A stretch of DNA of 59,283 bases, from positions 1-59,283 of the forward strand of contig JAAWBG010000050.1 in NCBI GenBank assembly GCA_022792535.1. The letters run 5' to 3'. The notes under the pieces are model-generated. The model had not been told where the DNA came from. It was given only the letters and a program-made list of their open reading frames with translations, and did not search any database. The stretch's first letter is position 1, and every line of letters starts with the position of its first letter. This document shows, piece after piece, positions 8,615 through 18,845 of the stretch. Source of the DNA: Lachnospiraceae bacterium. Its GTDB lineage: Bacteria > Bacillota > Clostridia > Lachnospirales > Lachnospiraceae. Made by a program: the position numbers and the translations under genes.

Positions 8615-9871
8615 TTATTGGTCAGATAAAGGGTTCAAAAAACCGCTCATCACATAATTACTCACATCAATCCCCTTTTCAGTCAAAAAGACTCGGCTCC
8701 CTCTCTGCGCTAACAACCCCTGGCTTTGAAATTTTTTCAGCTCTTCTCCATAGACCTCCGCCAGCTCTCTGCCGAATCTCTTAAAAAATTCCTTTTTTGA
8801 AACGCCTTCCATCACACGCAGTCCCAAAAACATAAATTCTTCTATCTGCTGTTTTTGATCCAGTACCTGTACTCTTTCCCTCTTTAAAGTCTCTGGATCT
8901 CTCTGTAAAATTTTTCCCAGATCTCCAAACTCTCCTTTTAGATAATCTTCCAGGCTGTCTGTATTCAAAAAACGCATCTCTTCCATCAAGGAAGCGCTTC
9001 CCAATCCAAGGCCCAGATAAGAGACGCACTGCCAATACCCCAGGTTATGCCGGCATTCTTTTCCCGGCATGGCATAATTAGAAATCTCATAACGCTGATA
9101 ACCTTTTTCCTCCAGCAGCTCTCTGGTCATCTCATACATCTTTCGTTCTGTCTCTTCTCCTGGCAGAACCTTAGGTTCTTCTCCCTGGGCCCGGCGTTTT
9201 TCATCTTCCCCATACCATTCATAAAATGGCGTCCCCTCTTCTACGATGAGACTATAAGCAGACAGATGTTCCGGTCTCAACTCCAAAACCCTCCGCAGCG
9301 TATACTCCCAGTTCCATATATTCTGCCCTGGGAGAGCAGATATTAAATCTACATTTATATTTTCAAATCCTTTCCGGCGAGCCAGGGAAAAGTTTTCCAA
9401 AAACTGTTCTACCGTATGTACTCTCCCAAGCCGCTTTAACTCTTCATTGATGGCGGACTGCAGGCCGATGCTGAGGCGGTTGACGCCGGCCTCCCGGTAA
9501 CAGGCAAGTTTTTCTTCTTCTAAAGTTCCCGGATTACATTCCAAGGTAATCTCTGCCTCTGGTTCCAAAGAAAAATTCTTTCTTAAAGATTCCATTAACT
9601 CCTGGACTTGTTCCCCAGATAAAATAGAAGGCGTTCCTCCTCCCCAAAAAACAGAAGAAATCTGATATTCTCTGCAGAACGCAGCTTTTCTTTTGATCTC
9701 CTCCTGTAATACATTTACATAATGCCTGCGGACTTTCTCCTCCACAGGCATTGATAAAAAATCACAGTAATCGCATTTTCTTATACAGAATGGAATATGC
9801 AGGTACAATTCCAGTTTCTTTTGATTCTCGTCTTCTCTTCCCATGACAATTTCATTCCCTATAGTTATCAT
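8615..9871 (-). CDS. hemW: HemW-like radical SAM protein (heme chaperone family)
   Basis: 418 residues. The radical SAM motif CIRKCDYCDF (CxxxCxxC) lies near residue 33, followed by SVFWGGGTPSIL, ITLECNPGTL, VNRLSIGLQS and NVDLISALPGQ, all typical of HemW/YggW, formerly called oxygen-independent coproporphyrinogen III oxidase. The HemW C-terminal domain is present. HemW proteins bind heme and probably insert it into targets; they are not proven coproporphyrinogen oxidases. The start at 9871 has a weak SD, and an in-frame ATG 27 nt downstream is an alternative. In many Firmicutes hemW follows lepA directly; here two other genes lie between. It begins 8 nt after the chemoreceptor gene. Confidence 0.92.
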   Translation of the reverse strand: MITIGNEIVMGREDENQKKLELYLHIPFCIRKCDYCDFLSMPVEEKVRRHYVNVLQEEIKRKAAFCREYQISSVFWGGGTPSILSGEQVQELMESLRKNFSLEPEAEITLECNPGTLEEEKLACYREAGVNRLSIGLQSAINEELKRLGRVHTVEQFLENFSLARRKGFENINVDLISALPGQNIWNWEYTLRRVLELRPEHLSAYSLIVEEGTPFYEWYGEDEKRRAQGEEPKVLPGEETERKMYEMTRELLEEKGYQRYEISNYAMPGKECRHNLGYWQCVSYLGLGLGSASLMEEMRFLNTDSLEDYLKGEFGDLGKILQRDPETLKRERVQVLDQKQQIEEFMFLGLRVMEGVSKKEFFKRFGRELAEVYGEELKKFQSQGLLAQRGSRVFLTEKGIDVSNYVMSGFLNPLSDQ

Positions 9872-9879
9872 TTTATCTC

Positions 9880-11589
9880 TTATATTTTAAAAGTGCGTAC
9901 ACTGCCGGAAAGATCTTCCGCCATCTCTTTCAGTCCATCCGAAGCTGTCAGCATATCGCCCACCGCCTCCTTTACCACATGGGCAGATTCCAGCGTAGTG
10001 GTGGTATTTTCCTCGCTTTCCCTGGTGGCCCTGGTCAAGGTCTGGATCAGATTTACAATGGAGGCTTTGGCCTCTTCCAAATGATTGACCGAATTCCAGA
10101 TTCGCTCAATTCCCTTCATGGAACTGTCAATCCCTGTTTCTACGCTGTCAAAGATCTGTTCCGTCTGTACAATATCTTCACTTTGTTTGTTAATCACTTC
10201 CTGCACATGGTTCATAGTGCGGACAGACTGGTCTGAACTGCTGCTGAGCCGCTCCACAATTTTATTGATCCGATCTGAGGAAGCCCCTGATTGTTCCGCC
10301 AGCTTCTGAATCTGAGAAGCCACAACTGCGAACCCTCTTCCGCTTTCTCCTGCCCTGGCCGCCTCAATGCTGGCGTTCAGCGCCAAAAGATTCGTCTCCT
10401 CTGCAATCTCCATAATCACTGCCACTGCTTCCCTGATATGGTCTGCCGCCTCATTGGTCATATTCGTATCTTTCTGGATCTGTCCCACAGCCTGCAGAAC
10501 TTCTCTATTGACTGCATTCAAACTCTCCAGATGCTCAGAAGCCTGTTGGCCTGCCTGGTGCATGGACTCTGCCGAAATTCCCAGTTCTTTTGCTTCCCTT
10601 GTGGTATCTCTTATCATCCTGTCAATCGTGTCAATTCCCTGAGACGCCTCTTCCGCCGCCTGGGACTGGTAACGTATTCCCTCTGCAATATCCCGGATGG
10701 CCTGTTCCATGGTTGCAATCTCCTGAGAAGTTCCCTCCAGAAGTTCATTGATATGAACGGAAGATTCCCCCAGCTCTCTGGTATTTCCTGCAAGCCCGGA
10801 TACAATCGCCACAAGACTGTCTTTTAGACGACAGGTACTCTGTAAAAGTTCTCCCACTTCATCTGTGTGCTCCATATAATCCCCGTCAATGTCCATGGTT
10901 AGATTTCCATCTGCAATATCCGTCAAAGTACTGATTCCAGACCGGATGGCAATACTGATCCGATTAGAAACCAGAGTCACCACAATAATAGTGCACACCA
11001 GTGCAGCCAGAAGAATCAGGCCGATCATCATACATACCTTGGAAATCTTTCCTGTCACTTCTTCTTTGGGGGTTCCCACAAAAATCATTCCAACAATCTC
11101 TTCCTCAGAATTATTCTGATACACGGGAATATAATACCCCAGATACCAGACGCCTTCCACGGAAACTTGACTGGAAAAGTAAGAATTCCCCTGCTCCAAC
11201 ACCTTTTTCCGAATCAATTCCCCTGCCGGAGAGCCTAAGATCCTTCTTCCCTCCTGGTCCTTTAAGGAAGTGACGATCCGTCTGTCTCCATAGAAAAAGG
11301 TCACCGCCATTCCAGTATTCTCACTGATGTTGTCAATCAAAGACTCTGACATGGAAATATTGTAGCCGCCTTTCCACACATCTCCATTGTCATTTTGAAA
11401 ATAATCTCCAGAATTCTGATTATAGGCAGCTGACACTGCCTCCGCAGCCGCTTCCAGAGAATTTTCCGTTTCCGCCAATATGGTCTTATACAACTGTCCA
11501 AAAGATACCACTGCCAGTAAAATACCTACCACAAAAATCGGTATAATGGCAAGCACCATAATCTTTGTTCTCAATTTTGCATTTTTCAT
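9880..11589 (-). CDS. Methyl-accepting chemotaxis protein with Cache-type sensor
   Basis: 569 residues. TM1 is at about residues 10-30; an extracytoplasmic region to about 185 contains [20 protein letters not shown] and [12 protein letters not shown], the pattern of a single Cache domain. TM2 lies at about 188-208, followed by HAMP ([11 protein letters not shown]) and a long methylation/signalling coiled coil. The hairpin tip reads [18 protein letters not shown], the invariant MCP signature that contacts CheA/CheW. There is no C-terminal CheR-binding pentapeptide. The gene lies 14 nt after a BMP lipoprotein gene, suggesting a shared ligand, but direct contact is only inference. No flagellar or che genes are in the window. 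Confidence 0.95.
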   Translation of the reverse strand: MKNAKLRTKIMVLAIIPIFVVGILLAVVSFGQLYKTILAETENSLEAAAEAVSAAYNQNSGDYFQNDNGDVWKGGYNISMSESLIDNISENTGMAVTFFYGDRRIVTSLKDQEGRRILGSPAGELIRKKVLEQGNSYFSSQVSVEGVWYLGYYIPVYQNNSEEEIVGMIFVGTPKEEVTGKISKVCMMIGLILLAALVCTIIVVTLVSNRISIAIRSGISTLTDIADGNLTMDIDGDYMEHTDEVGELLQSTCRLKDSLVAIVSGLAGNTRELGESSVHINELLEGTSQEIATMEQAIRDIAEGIRYQSQAAEEASQGIDTIDRMIRDTTREAKELGISAESMHQAGQQASEHLESLNAVNREVLQAVGQIQKDTNMTNEAADHIREAVAVIMEIAEETNLLALNASIEAARAGESGRGFAVVASQIQKLAEQSGASSDRINKIVERLSSSSDQSVRTMNHVQEVINKQSEDIVQTEQIFDSVETGIDSSMKGIERIWNSVNHLEEAKASIVNLIQTLTRATRESEENTTTTLESAHVVKEAVGDMLTASDGLKEMAEDLSGSVRTFKI

Positions 11590-11603
11590 CTGAACTTCCC
11601 CCT

Positions 11604-12818
11604 TTATTCCAGCACAACGACATTTTTATAATACCAGTCGATCTCGCCAGTAATCACATCGTCCGCTAAGGTCTGTCCTTGTATTCCAATCTTTCTTCCG
11701 TCGTTGGTCTCCATTACCCCCTCAAACACCTGGAGTTCTCCCTTTAGGATCTTCTGTTCTGCCTCCTGAATCTTTGCAAACGCTTCTTCCTGGTTAAAGT
11801 CTGCCAGATCAGAAAGCTGCAGCAATCCTTCTTCCATTCCTCCGTAATAATCCTCTCCGTCATAGCTTCCATCTAAAATACTTTGTATGTAGGCTGTGTA
11901 ATAAGCGCTCCAATTCCACAGAACGGAAGTAAGGGTAGCCTGAGGCGATTCTTTGCTCATATCAGAATTATAGCCAATTCCCCAGACGCCCTTTTCCTGA
12001 GCTGCTTTCTGGGGCTTTGTGGTGTCACAATGCTGGGCCAGCACATCGCATCCTTCCGCCAGCAGAGCCTGAGCTGCCGCCTCCTCCGCCTCTGGATCAA
12101 ACCAGCTGTTGGTCACCTTCACATAGACTTTCGCCTCTGGATTGACCGATTCCACACCCATGGCAAAGGCGTCAATTCCCCCTGTCACCTCTGCATTGTC
12201 CTGATTCTGAGCTGCCACATAGCCGATCTTCCCGCTTTGTGTTTTTAACCCTGCTGCAATCCCAGACAAATACCTGGCCTGATAAATTCTTCCAAAATAA
12301 TTGGTAAAGTTTTTTCCATTGCTCAGATATCCGCTTCCATGGGCAAAATAGATATCTGGATATTGCTCTGCAAACTGTTCCATCGCTTCCATAAATCCAA
12401 AACTAGTGCCGAAAATTATATTGCAGCCTGCATCTACGCATTCCTGCAAAGCCTGTGTAATCTCTGCTGGTTTGGAATCGTCCAGCTCTTCCTTCCGCAG
12501 AATCTGATCTTCCTCCAATCCCAGATTTCCAGCCATAGTGCTGATTCCCAGCTCATGAGCATAAGTATAACCAGAACTGTCCTCCTTACTTCCAATATAA
12601 AGCACTCCGATTTTCAGATCTTCTTTGGCTATCACTTTGGTACCAGCCTTTGTCTCTGTTCTCTCTGAAAGCGTCTCATCCTCCGCCGATACCTGTCCCA
12701 GCTCTTCCTCATATCCCTCGTTGGTAACAAGATCATCAACCTGAGTACTGCTGCCGCATCCTGCCGCCCCCGCAAGAACGGACAACAGCAGACAAGCTGC
12801 TGCCAGTTTCTTTTTCAT
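11604..12818 (-). CDS. BMP-family substrate-binding lipoprotein
   Basis: 404 residues. The signal peptide ends in LAGAAGC, a lipobox with the lipid-modified Cys near residue 21. The mature part has the BMP/PnrA periplasmic-binding fold: [70 protein letters not shown] and [17 protein letters not shown]. Family members usually bind nucleosides and serve ABC importers, but no ABC ATPase or permease is adjacent. Instead the gene is 20 nt downstream of lepA and 14 nt upstream of a chemoreceptor. A ligand-presenting role for chemotaxis is possible; an importer encoded elsewhere is equally possible. Confidence 0.92.
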   Translation of the reverse strand: MKKKLAAACLLLSVLAGAAGCGSSTQVDDLVTNEGYEEELGQVSAEDETLSERTETKAGTKVIAKEDLKIGVLYIGSKEDSSGYTYAHELGISTMAGNLGLEEDQILRKEELDDSKPAEITQALQECVDAGCNIIFGTSFGFMEAMEQFAEQYPDIYFAHGSGYLSNGKNFTNYFGRIYQARYLSGIAAGLKTQSGKIGYVAAQNQDNAEVTGGIDAFAMGVESVNPEAKVYVKVTNSWFDPEAEEAAAQALLAEGCDVLAQHCDTTKPQKAAQEKGVWGIGYNSDMSKESPQATLTSVLWNWSAYYTAYIQSILDGSYDGEDYYGGMEEGLLQLSDLADFNQEEAFAKIQEAEQKILKGELQVFEGVMETNDGRKIGIQGQTLADDVITGEIDWYYKNVVVLE

Positions 12819-12838
12819 ATCCCCGCTCCTCCTTTGTT

Positions 12839-14653
12839 CTATTTATCATCTAGCTTTAGTACGCTCATAAATGCCTTCTGCGGAATCTCCACATTTCCGA
12901 TCTGACGCATTCGTTTCTTTCCTTCCTTCTGCTTTTCCAATAATTTCCGTTTTCTGGAAATATCGCCCCCATAACATTTTGCAAGTACGTCTTTTCGCAT
13001 AGCCTTTACCGTCTCTCTGGCAATGACTTTGCTTCCGATAGCTGCCTGAATGGGGATCTCAAAAAGATGTCTTGGAATCTCTTCTTTTAATTTTTCACAC
13101 ATTTTTCTGCCCCGCTCGTAAGCAGTTCCGCTGTGTACAATAAAAGATAAAGCGTCCACCTCTTCCTTGTTGATCAAGATATCCAATTTCACCAATTCTG
13201 ACCGGGTATAGCCTTTCATCTCATAATCAAAAGACGCATATCCTCTGGAACGTGATTTCAGAGCGTCAAAAAAGTCGTAAATAATCTCGTTCAAGGGAAG
13301 TTCATATTTCAGCAGCGCCCGCGTCTCCTCCATATACTCCATGCTGATATAAGTTCCCCTGCGTTCCTGGCACAGATCCATAATGGCCCCTATGTACTCA
13401 CTGGTAACCATAATCTCTGCGCTGACTACTGGCTCTTCCATATATTCGATTTCCGCCGGATCCGGCAGATTCGAAGGGTTGGTCAATTCAATCACTTCCC
13501 CATTGGTTTTGTGTACTTTATAGATAACGCCTGGGGCAGTGGTCACCAGATCCAGATTGTATTCCCGCTCTAACCGTTCCTGAATAATTTCTAAATGCAG
13601 TAATCCCAAAAATCCGCACCGAAATCCAAATCCTAAGGCAACGGAGGTTTCCGGTTCAAACTGCAGAGCCGCATCGTTCAGCTGGAGTTTTTCCAAAGCG
13701 TCCCGCAGATCGGGATATTTCGCCCCGTCTGCCGGATACATGCCGCAGTACACCATAGAATTCACTTTCTTATAACCAGGCAGAGGCTCCTTGCAGGGAC
13801 AATCAGCATCTGTCACTGTATCCCCCACCTGGGTGTCTCTCACATTTTTAAGGCTGGCAGTAATGTAACCTACCATGCCGGCGCTTAATTCCTCGCAGGG
13901 AATAAACTGACCGGCGCCAAAATACCCCACTTCCACCACATCTGCAGAAGCGCCTGTGGCCATCATCCGAATGGTTGTCCCTACTCTTACTCTTCCTTCT
14001 TTTACCCGGCAGAATACAATCACTCCTTTATAAGAATCGTACAGGGAGTCAAAGATCAGCGCCTGTAACGGGTGATCCGGACTTCCTCCCGGCCCAGGAA
14101 TCTTTTCTACAATCTGTTCTAATACCTCTTCAATATTTACTCCGGTCTTGGCTGAAATCTGAGGAGCATCCTGGGCTTCCAGTCCGATTACATCCTCAAT
14201 TTCCTCAATAACCCGCTCTGGATCTGCACTGGGAAGATCAATCTTATTGATCACCGGAAGCACGTCCAGATCGTGATCTAATGCTAAGTATACATTGGCC
14301 AAAGTCTGAGCTTCAATTCCCTGGGCCGCATCCACCACCAGGATTGCCCCGTCACAGGCAGCCAGACTTCTTGATACCTCATAATTAAAATCCACATGTC
14401 CCGGCGTATCAATCAGATTAAAGATATATTCCTCTCCGTCTTTTGCCTGATATACAATACGAACTGTCTGGGCCTTAATGGTAATCCCTCGTTCCCGCTC
14501 CAATTCCATATTGTCAAGAACCTGGGCCTGCATTTCTCTGCTGGTCAAAAGCCCTGTTTTCTCAATGATACGATCCGCCAATGTGGATTTCCCGTGATCT
14601 ATATGTGCGATAATACAAAAATTTCTGATTTTACTTTGGTCGATGGCTGCCAT
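12839..14653 (-). CDS. lepA: Elongation factor 4 (LepA)
   Basis: 604 residues from the ATG at 14651-14653, which has AAGGA and AGGAGG upstream; the longer in-frame start at 14722 would add 23 unconserved residues. GTPase motifs are visible: [15 protein letters not shown] (G1), [14 protein letters not shown] (G2), [20 protein letters not shown] (G3), [10 protein letters not shown] (G4). The LepA-specific C-terminus reads [20 protein letters not shown]. LepA acts on ribosomes stalled or mispositioned during translation. A candidate promoter lies at 14765-14793 and bmp, mcp and hemW follow closely, so these may be co-transcribed. Confidence 0.97.
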   Translation of the reverse strand: MAAIDQSKIRNFCIIAHIDHGKSTLADRIIEKTGLLTSREMQAQVLDNMELERERGITIKAQTVRIVYQAKDGEEYIFNLIDTPGHVDFNYEVSRSLAACDGAILVVDAAQGIEAQTLANVYLALDHDLDVLPVINKIDLPSADPERVIEEIEDVIGLEAQDAPQISAKTGVNIEEVLEQIVEKIPGPGGSPDHPLQALIFDSLYDSYKGVIVFCRVKEGRVRVGTTIRMMATGASADVVEVGYFGAGQFIPCEELSAGMVGYITASLKNVRDTQVGDTVTDADCPCKEPLPGYKKVNSMVYCGMYPADGAKYPDLRDALEKLQLNDAALQFEPETSVALGFGFRCGFLGLLHLEIIQERLEREYNLDLVTTAPGVIYKVHKTNGEVIELTNPSNLPDPAEIEYMEEPVVSAEIMVTSEYIGAIMDLCQERRGTYISMEYMEETRALLKYELPLNEIIYDFFDALKSRSRGYASFDYEMKGYTRSELVKLDILINKEEVDALSFIVHSGTAYERGRKMCEKLKEEIPRHLFEIPIQAAIGSKVIARETVKAMRKDVLAKCYGGDISRKRKLLEKQKEGKKRMRQIGNVEIPQKAFMSVLKLDDK

Positions 14654-14764
14654 AATCCTTGAAAAGTCCTCCTGTGTTCTATTTAATTCCATGAGCAATA
14701 GGCCCTGCAGAGAACATTCCAAACTGTTCTGGCTGCCGGGATGTTTCCTTATTTTCTCTGTATT

Positions 14765-14793
14765 AGTATATACTTTCGGCTATACATTCGCAA
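14765..14793 (-). promoter_or_regulatory. Candidate sigma-A promoter for lepA
   Basis: On minus TTGCGA (14788-14793), a 17-bp spacer and TATACT (14765-14770) precede lepA by about 105 nt. The rest of the corA-lepA gap (14654-14913) shows no gene and no clear terminator. Confidence 0.5.
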
Positions 14794-14913
14794 CCCATTT
14801 TTCATTTTAAGTTTTGATAAAGCGACAGTTTATTTATACAAACATGATCTGTCCATTCTATTAGACGATGGCTGAACCGTTCCTCTTGCATTTGCGCAGG
14901 CGCCGCCATGGAA

Positions 14914-15837
14914 TTAGAACAGCTTTTTCCGCTTAAAAAACCAAATGCACACCAGCACCACAAGAGCGCTTAAAATTCCCACAAAGACATAGCCATACTT
15001 CCACTGAAGCTCCGGCATAAACACAAAGTTCATTCCGTACCACCCTGCAATCAGCGACAGGGGCATAAAGACGGTAGTCACTGTGGTAAATACTTTCATA
15101 ATCCGATTCTGTTCATAAGAGAGAGCCGCATCCAACGCCTCCCGGATATGGACTAGTTCTTCGTAGAGAAACTGTGTCTCCTCGGTAAGCCTTCTCAACT
15201 TGTTTTCGTATACGCGAAAATAACAGGCAGACTCTTCACTTAGAATCTGCCCCTGATCTTCTTTTTTTTTCTGTTCCAGTCCATTGATACTCTCCACTAA
15301 ATTTAAAAATTGTGCGTAATCATTTTTCCACACAGCCAGAGAACGTTTGCACTCGAAGATGGTCTGATTTCGATTTCGATTGATTTTTCCTTTTACAATC
15401 TCCTGTTCCACATCCATCAAGTATTTTTCCATCTGCTCCACTTTCTGCTGCCCTTGTTTTAAAATTCCTTCAAATAAAGCCTCCAGCCCTTCCTCCATCT
15501 TGGGCTCTTCTCCATTTTTCTGGAGATCTTCTTTCTGCAGACTTTCCTCCATCTGCTTTCGGATCTCACTTTCTCCCTTCAGAACTGCCAGAACAAATTT
15601 CTGTTCGTTCAGTAAAAAGGCTCCTGTAAGAATCTGGCTTTCTCTTTTCCTCTCTTCATGAAAGCGAAAGGCTCCGTACAGATAATCCTCCACCAGTTTC
15701 ACGCCGCTCCAATATTCTGGCTCCAGCTTACCGATAGATTGCAGCAATAATTCTTGCGAAGGATTTCTCTCGCACTTTTTCAAATCCTCCCATCCTATCA
15801 TTTCTATCGTCCCTTTTTCCTCTTTTCTTTCTTCCAT
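14914..15837 (-). CDS. CorA-family divalent cation transporter-like protein
   Basis: 307 residues. The C-terminal pair of membrane helices carries the family signature YGMNF (in IAGWYGMNFVFMPELQW), which lines the pore of CorA magnesium channels. The soluble N-terminal part is a long, charged, helical region with several K/E stretches. CorA proteins form membrane pentamers gated by intracellular Mg2+. The normal family length is about 310-350 residues, so this copy is complete. Whether it carries Mg2+, Co2+ or another ion cannot be read from the sequence. It sits between spoIIP and lepA, where the gene order is otherwise the standard Firmicute one. Confidence 0.88.
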   Translation of the reverse strand: MEERKEEKGTIEMIGWEDLKKCERNPSQELLLQSIGKLEPEYWSGVKLVEDYLYGAFRFHEERKRESQILTGAFLLNEQKFVLAVLKGESEIRKQMEESLQKEDLQKNGEEPKMEEGLEALFEGILKQGQQKVEQMEKYLMDVEQEIVKGKINRNRNQTIFECKRSLAVWKNDYAQFLNLVESINGLEQKKKEDQGQILSEESACYFRVYENKLRRLTEETQFLYEELVHIREALDAALSYEQNRIMKVFTTVTTVFMPLSLIAGWYGMNFVFMPELQWKYGYVFVGILSALVVLVCIWFFKRKKLF

Positions 15838-15918
15838 CTGTATCTTCTTCCTTCCGCTTCGTTTTGTCCTCTGATTCTCACTAAAAATTATCTTTACTTT
15901 TGATTAAAGTATTACTAT

Positions 15919-17277
15919 TTACTGAGGCGCCAGCACTTTATGTAAAATATCTGCCAATGGTTCCATCGCGTTCATGGCTTCCTCCAATGTATTGGTCTGG
16001 GCTCCCACTTCCACCAGCAGGCTCTTTGGCCGATAATGAAGATTATAGCGATACCCTTTCAGATAATTGGAACGGGCAAATCCTGGATAATATTCTTCTG
16101 CCGCCAGCTTCATCTGAAAAGAGAATGCCAGATTGTCTTCCAGATAAGGATTCTTCAGATAGGAAATCTCTCCATTTTTTGTGGTTCTGCTCAACCCATT
16201 GAAAAACATAATCTGAGCGGTCTGTTTTCCATTTACCTCTGAAACCAGATGGGTGGTATCTGCCACTCCGTCTCTGTGCAGATCAATCACCACTTCAATA
16301 CTTGGATGTTCCGCCAAAATCTGTTCTAACGCCGGCCCTGCGTAAGAATAGGCATTGTCCCGGTCTTTGACATCGTAGGTTCCTGTGTGGTGCATTACGT
16401 TAAATCCATACTTTTCCTGAAGCAGTTTGGTCAGATATTCCGCCACGCCCACCACTCCGGTATTGATATCCCCTGGCGTAGAATCTATGTATCCTTCCTG
16501 GGAATGGGTGTGGTAGATCAAGATCTGCACATCCTCTTTTCCCCCTTCTAATTTCATGCTCTTTTCTAAAAACTTCTGTGCGTTCAATTGACTTCCGTCT
16601 ATGGTGGTGGTACGGTCAACCTGATAAAAGTTCTGTACCAGATAGTCAAAATCTTTCAGCTTTTCTCTGGAGATCTCCACTGCTTTTTCCCCTGGCTGGG
16701 CGGCAGTCTCTTTTGGCTCCTCTGTCTTTTTCTCTTTTTCCTGTTTCTTCTTTTTACTTTTTTTCTCCTGCTCTTTTTTCTGTTCCTTTGTCTCTTCTTT
16801 TTTTTCTTTTCCCTTCTCTTTCTCCTGCTCTTTTTCCTCTTCCCCTTCTTTTTCCTGTTCTAATCTCTGATCTTCCCGCTTATTTTCTGCCAAAAGTTCC
16901 TGGCTTAAGTCGCTCTCAATCTCCGTATCATAATCTGTCAATGTCTCGCTGAACCCATAAATCGGATAGAAAGACTCCAATTGTCTCAACAGATAATTTT
17001 GAAGGGTAATATTTTCTTCCTGCTCCTCTTTTGCCACCATAACCATCATGCAGTTTTTCCAGGCTCTTACTGCTGTCTCTTCCTTAAGATAAGACAAGAT
17101 ACGTCCCATTGCCGGCATTTCCCCCGCTTTGGCCATATTCTGCCAGCACACAAACACGAACAGCACAGCAGCACCACAAAGAAACAACTGCATGTGTCTT
17201 CCTGATCTTTTTTTTCGCTTTATCTGATTTCTTCTCATTCTCATTTTTTTGGTCAAATTGTTTTCCTTTTTCAGCAT
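15919..17277 (-). CDS. spoIIP: Stage II sporulation protein P
   Basis: 452 residues. A cytoplasmic basic N-terminus and one membrane helix (about 29-47) are followed by a linker at about 135-195 made almost only of K, E and Q, then the SpoIIP amidase/endopeptidase domain with ILIYHTHSQEGY, VVIDLHRDGVAD and SLLVEVGAQTNTLEEA. SpoIIP works with SpoIID and SpoIIM to degrade septal peptidoglycan during engulfment. The KE-rich linker is longer than I expect for the family and gives the gene a strongly purine-biased stretch. The start at 17277 lacks a good SD; an ATG 33 nt downstream is an alternative. It follows gpr by 36 nt, so the two are probably co-transcribed. Confidence 0.95.
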   Translation of the reverse strand: MLKKENNLTKKMRMRRNQIKRKKRSGRHMQLFLCGAAVLFVFVCWQNMAKAGEMPAMGRILSYLKEETAVRAWKNCMMVMVAKEEQEENITLQNYLLRQLESFYPIYGFSETLTDYDTEIESDLSQELLAENKREDQRLEQEKEGEEEKEQEKEKGKEKKEETKEQKKEQEKKSKKKKQEKEKKTEEPKETAAQPGEKAVEISREKLKDFDYLVQNFYQVDRTTTIDGSQLNAQKFLEKSMKLEGGKEDVQILIYHTHSQEGYIDSTPGDINTGVVGVAEYLTKLLQEKYGFNVMHHTGTYDVKDRDNAYSYAGPALEQILAEHPSIEVVIDLHRDGVADTTHLVSEVNGKQTAQIMFFNGLSRTTKNGEISYLKNPYLEDNLAFSFQMKLAAEEYYPGFARSNYLKGYRYNLHYRPKSLLVEVGAQTNTLEEAMNAMEPLADILHKVLAPQ

Positions 17278-17313
17278 TTACGAATACTTAAATATATGCC
17301 TGTACGAAAACAT

Positions 17314-18264
17314 TTATGCAAAGGCAATATTCAATCCCTCTGAAATGGTATAACTCAACCGTTTGACCGACTCGTCAATATCCTTTGGCGTCACAAACAT
17401 CGTATTGAGCTGAGGGGACAAAAGTTCTCGGATTAACTCGTATTTTTCCATATCATTTAGAGCGTTCAGCCCTGTGCTTAAGGTTTTCAGGTGGGTGTTT
17501 TCTTCCATGGCCTGAATCAAAGTATGCATGGTATCATTGACAATGGTGGCCGCGTCCACCACCGTAGGCACTCCGATGGCAATCACAGGAATTCCTATGG
17601 TTTTTTCTGACAGCCCGTGACGGTGATTTCCCACCCCAGATCCAGGGTTGATGCCTGTATCTGTGATCTGTATGGTGCGGCTTAACCTCCGGGTGCTTCT
17701 GGCCGCCAAAGCGTCTATGGCGATCATCACGTCTGGCTTTGTCTCATCCACCACACCTCGGATAATCTCCTGGCTTTCCATTCCAGTCTGGGCCATCACT
17801 CCCGGGACAATTCCGCTGACCGCGTTTACTTCCTCTTCTCCGAAGGCATATCTGCCAAATTCTTTCAGCACATGTCTGGTAATCATCATATTGTCCACCA
17901 CGCGGGGCCCTAAGGCGTCCGGCGTTACTTCCCGATTCCCAAGACCTGCAACCAGCACCGATAAAGTCTCTTTGGACGCAGGCAATAATTTCCGGATAAT
18001 TCTAGCCAATTCCAGGGAGATTTCCCGATGGTAATCTTCATCCTGATCATCCATACTATCTGCCTCTAACGTGATATAGGTTCCTTTTGGCTTTCCCATA
18101 GTTTTTGCCCCGTTTTCCGTCTCAATCACCATCGTTGTGATCTTAATCTCTGAAGACTCACGGTATTCTTCCTCCACTCGTACTCCTTTAATCTCTACAT
18201 TGTCCTCCTCAAATTTTTCACGGGCCTCCAATGCCAAATCTGTACGTACCTGAAACTGACTCAT
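17314..18264 (-). CDS. gpr: Germination protease GPR
   Basis: 316 residues from the ATG at 18262-18264, preceded by GGAGGGAAG; an in-frame start at 18306 would add 14 residues without a good SD. GPR is the aspartic-type endopeptidase that degrades small acid-soluble spore proteins at germination. Its zymogen is auto-processed in the spore; the N-terminal FQVRTDLALEARE resembles the propeptide and SASP-like cleavage region. Conserved blocks include VAGLGNREVTPDALGPRVVD, VSGIVPGVMAQTGMES and GINPGSGVGNHR. It is divergent from rpsT and runs into spoIIP. A SigG-type promoter was looked for upstream but none is convincing. Confidence 0.96.
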   Translation of the reverse strand: MSQFQVRTDLALEAREKFEEDNVEIKGVRVEEEYRESSEIKITTMVIETENGAKTMGKPKGTYITLEADSMDDQDEDYHREISLELARIIRKLLPASKETLSVLVAGLGNREVTPDALGPRVVDNMMITRHVLKEFGRYAFGEEEVNAVSGIVPGVMAQTGMESQEIIRGVVDETKPDVMIAIDALAARSTRRLSRTIQITDTGINPGSGVGNHRHGLSEKTIGIPVIAIGVPTVVDAATIVNDTMHTLIQAMEENTHLKTLSTGLNALNDMEKYELIRELLSPQLNTMFVTPKDIDESVKRLSYTISEGLNIAFA

Positions 18265-18348
18265 AATCTTCCCTCCAAGAGTGTATTTTCCGTCACCATT
18301 TATCAATCGTGTACTAACTATTTTTTACAAAAAATAGGGGAATATGTA

Positions 18349-18377
18349 TTGACAGACAGAAAATTTGGGACTAAAAT
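18349..18377 (+). promoter_or_regulatory. Sigma-A promoter for rpsT
   Basis: A perfect TTGACA (18349-18354), a 17-bp spacer and TAAAAT (18372-18377). Transcription would begin near 18385 and leave a leader of about 120 nt before the rpsT start, with short complementary segments (for example TCCG/CGGA near 18403-18414). Confidence 0.75.
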
Positions 18378-18508
18378 ATATGAGTATGTTTACATTAGAA
18401 CGTCCGTGTCCGGATTTAATGGAACAACTGTAAAGCACAGTACAATCCTTTTTCCGCATAACAGTCAATTGGATTGTCACAATTTTCACAAAAATGGAGG
18501 TGTATGGA

Positions 18509-18772
18509 TTGGCTAACATCAAATCAGCGAAGAAAAGAATCCTGGTAACTGAGACCAGAACAGCCCGGAATAAATCAATCAGATCCGCTGTTAAGACTTC
18601 TATCAAAAAAGTAGAAGCTGCTATTACAGCAAACGACAAGGAAGCTGCTCAGACAGCATTATCTGCTGCTATTTCTGAGATCAGCAAGGCTGCTTCCAAA
18701 GGTGTATATCACAAAAACACCGCAGCCAGAAAAGTTTCCCGTCTGACCAAAGCGGTAAACAAACTTGCTTAG
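18509..18772 (+). CDS. rpsT: 30S ribosomal protein S20
   Basis: 87 residues starting MANIKSAKKRILVTETR, a standard S20 N-terminus, followed by ARNKSIRSAVKTSIKK and a C-terminal GVYHKNTAARKVSRL. S20 is a primary 16S rRNA binder. The start is TTG at 18509-18511, 8 nt after GGAGG (18496-18500). An in-frame ATG at 18494 would contain the SD itself and add five unrelated residues, so it is rejected. In E. coli rpsT also starts with TTG and is autoregulated at translation; the same may hold here. This is the only plus-strand gene in the comEA-lepA block. Confidence 0.95.
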   Translation: MANIKSAKKRILVTETRTARNKSIRSAVKTSIKKVEAAITANDKEAAQTALSAAISEISKAASKGVYHKNTAARKVSRLTKAVNKLA

Positions 18773-18795
18773 TATTAAAAAGATTTTCTCATAGA

Positions 18796-18830
18796 AAAAA
18801 GAAACCGATCCCGTCAGTCGGTTTCTTTTT
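18796..18830. terminator. Bidirectional terminator between rpsT and holA
   Basis: A 13-bp stem, left arm 18796-18808 and right arm 18818-18830, with a 9-nt loop. The arms end in A and T runs on both sides, so it can stop rpsT on plus and holA on minus. Confidence 0.9.
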
Positions 18831-18845
18831 ATTTTCTCCGATTTC

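Noticed and set aside
8615-9871. True coproporphyrinogen III dehydrogenase (HemN)
   Set aside because: Length, start and genomic position near lepA fit HemW; the extended N-terminal region of HemN is missing.
11604-12818. Part of a nucleoside ABC importer operon
   Set aside because: No ATP-binding or permease gene lies on either side; neighbours are lepA and a chemoreceptor.
18265-18340. SigG-type promoter for gpr
   Set aside because: Expected from knowledge of gpr, but no convincing -35/-10 pair of that type could be found.
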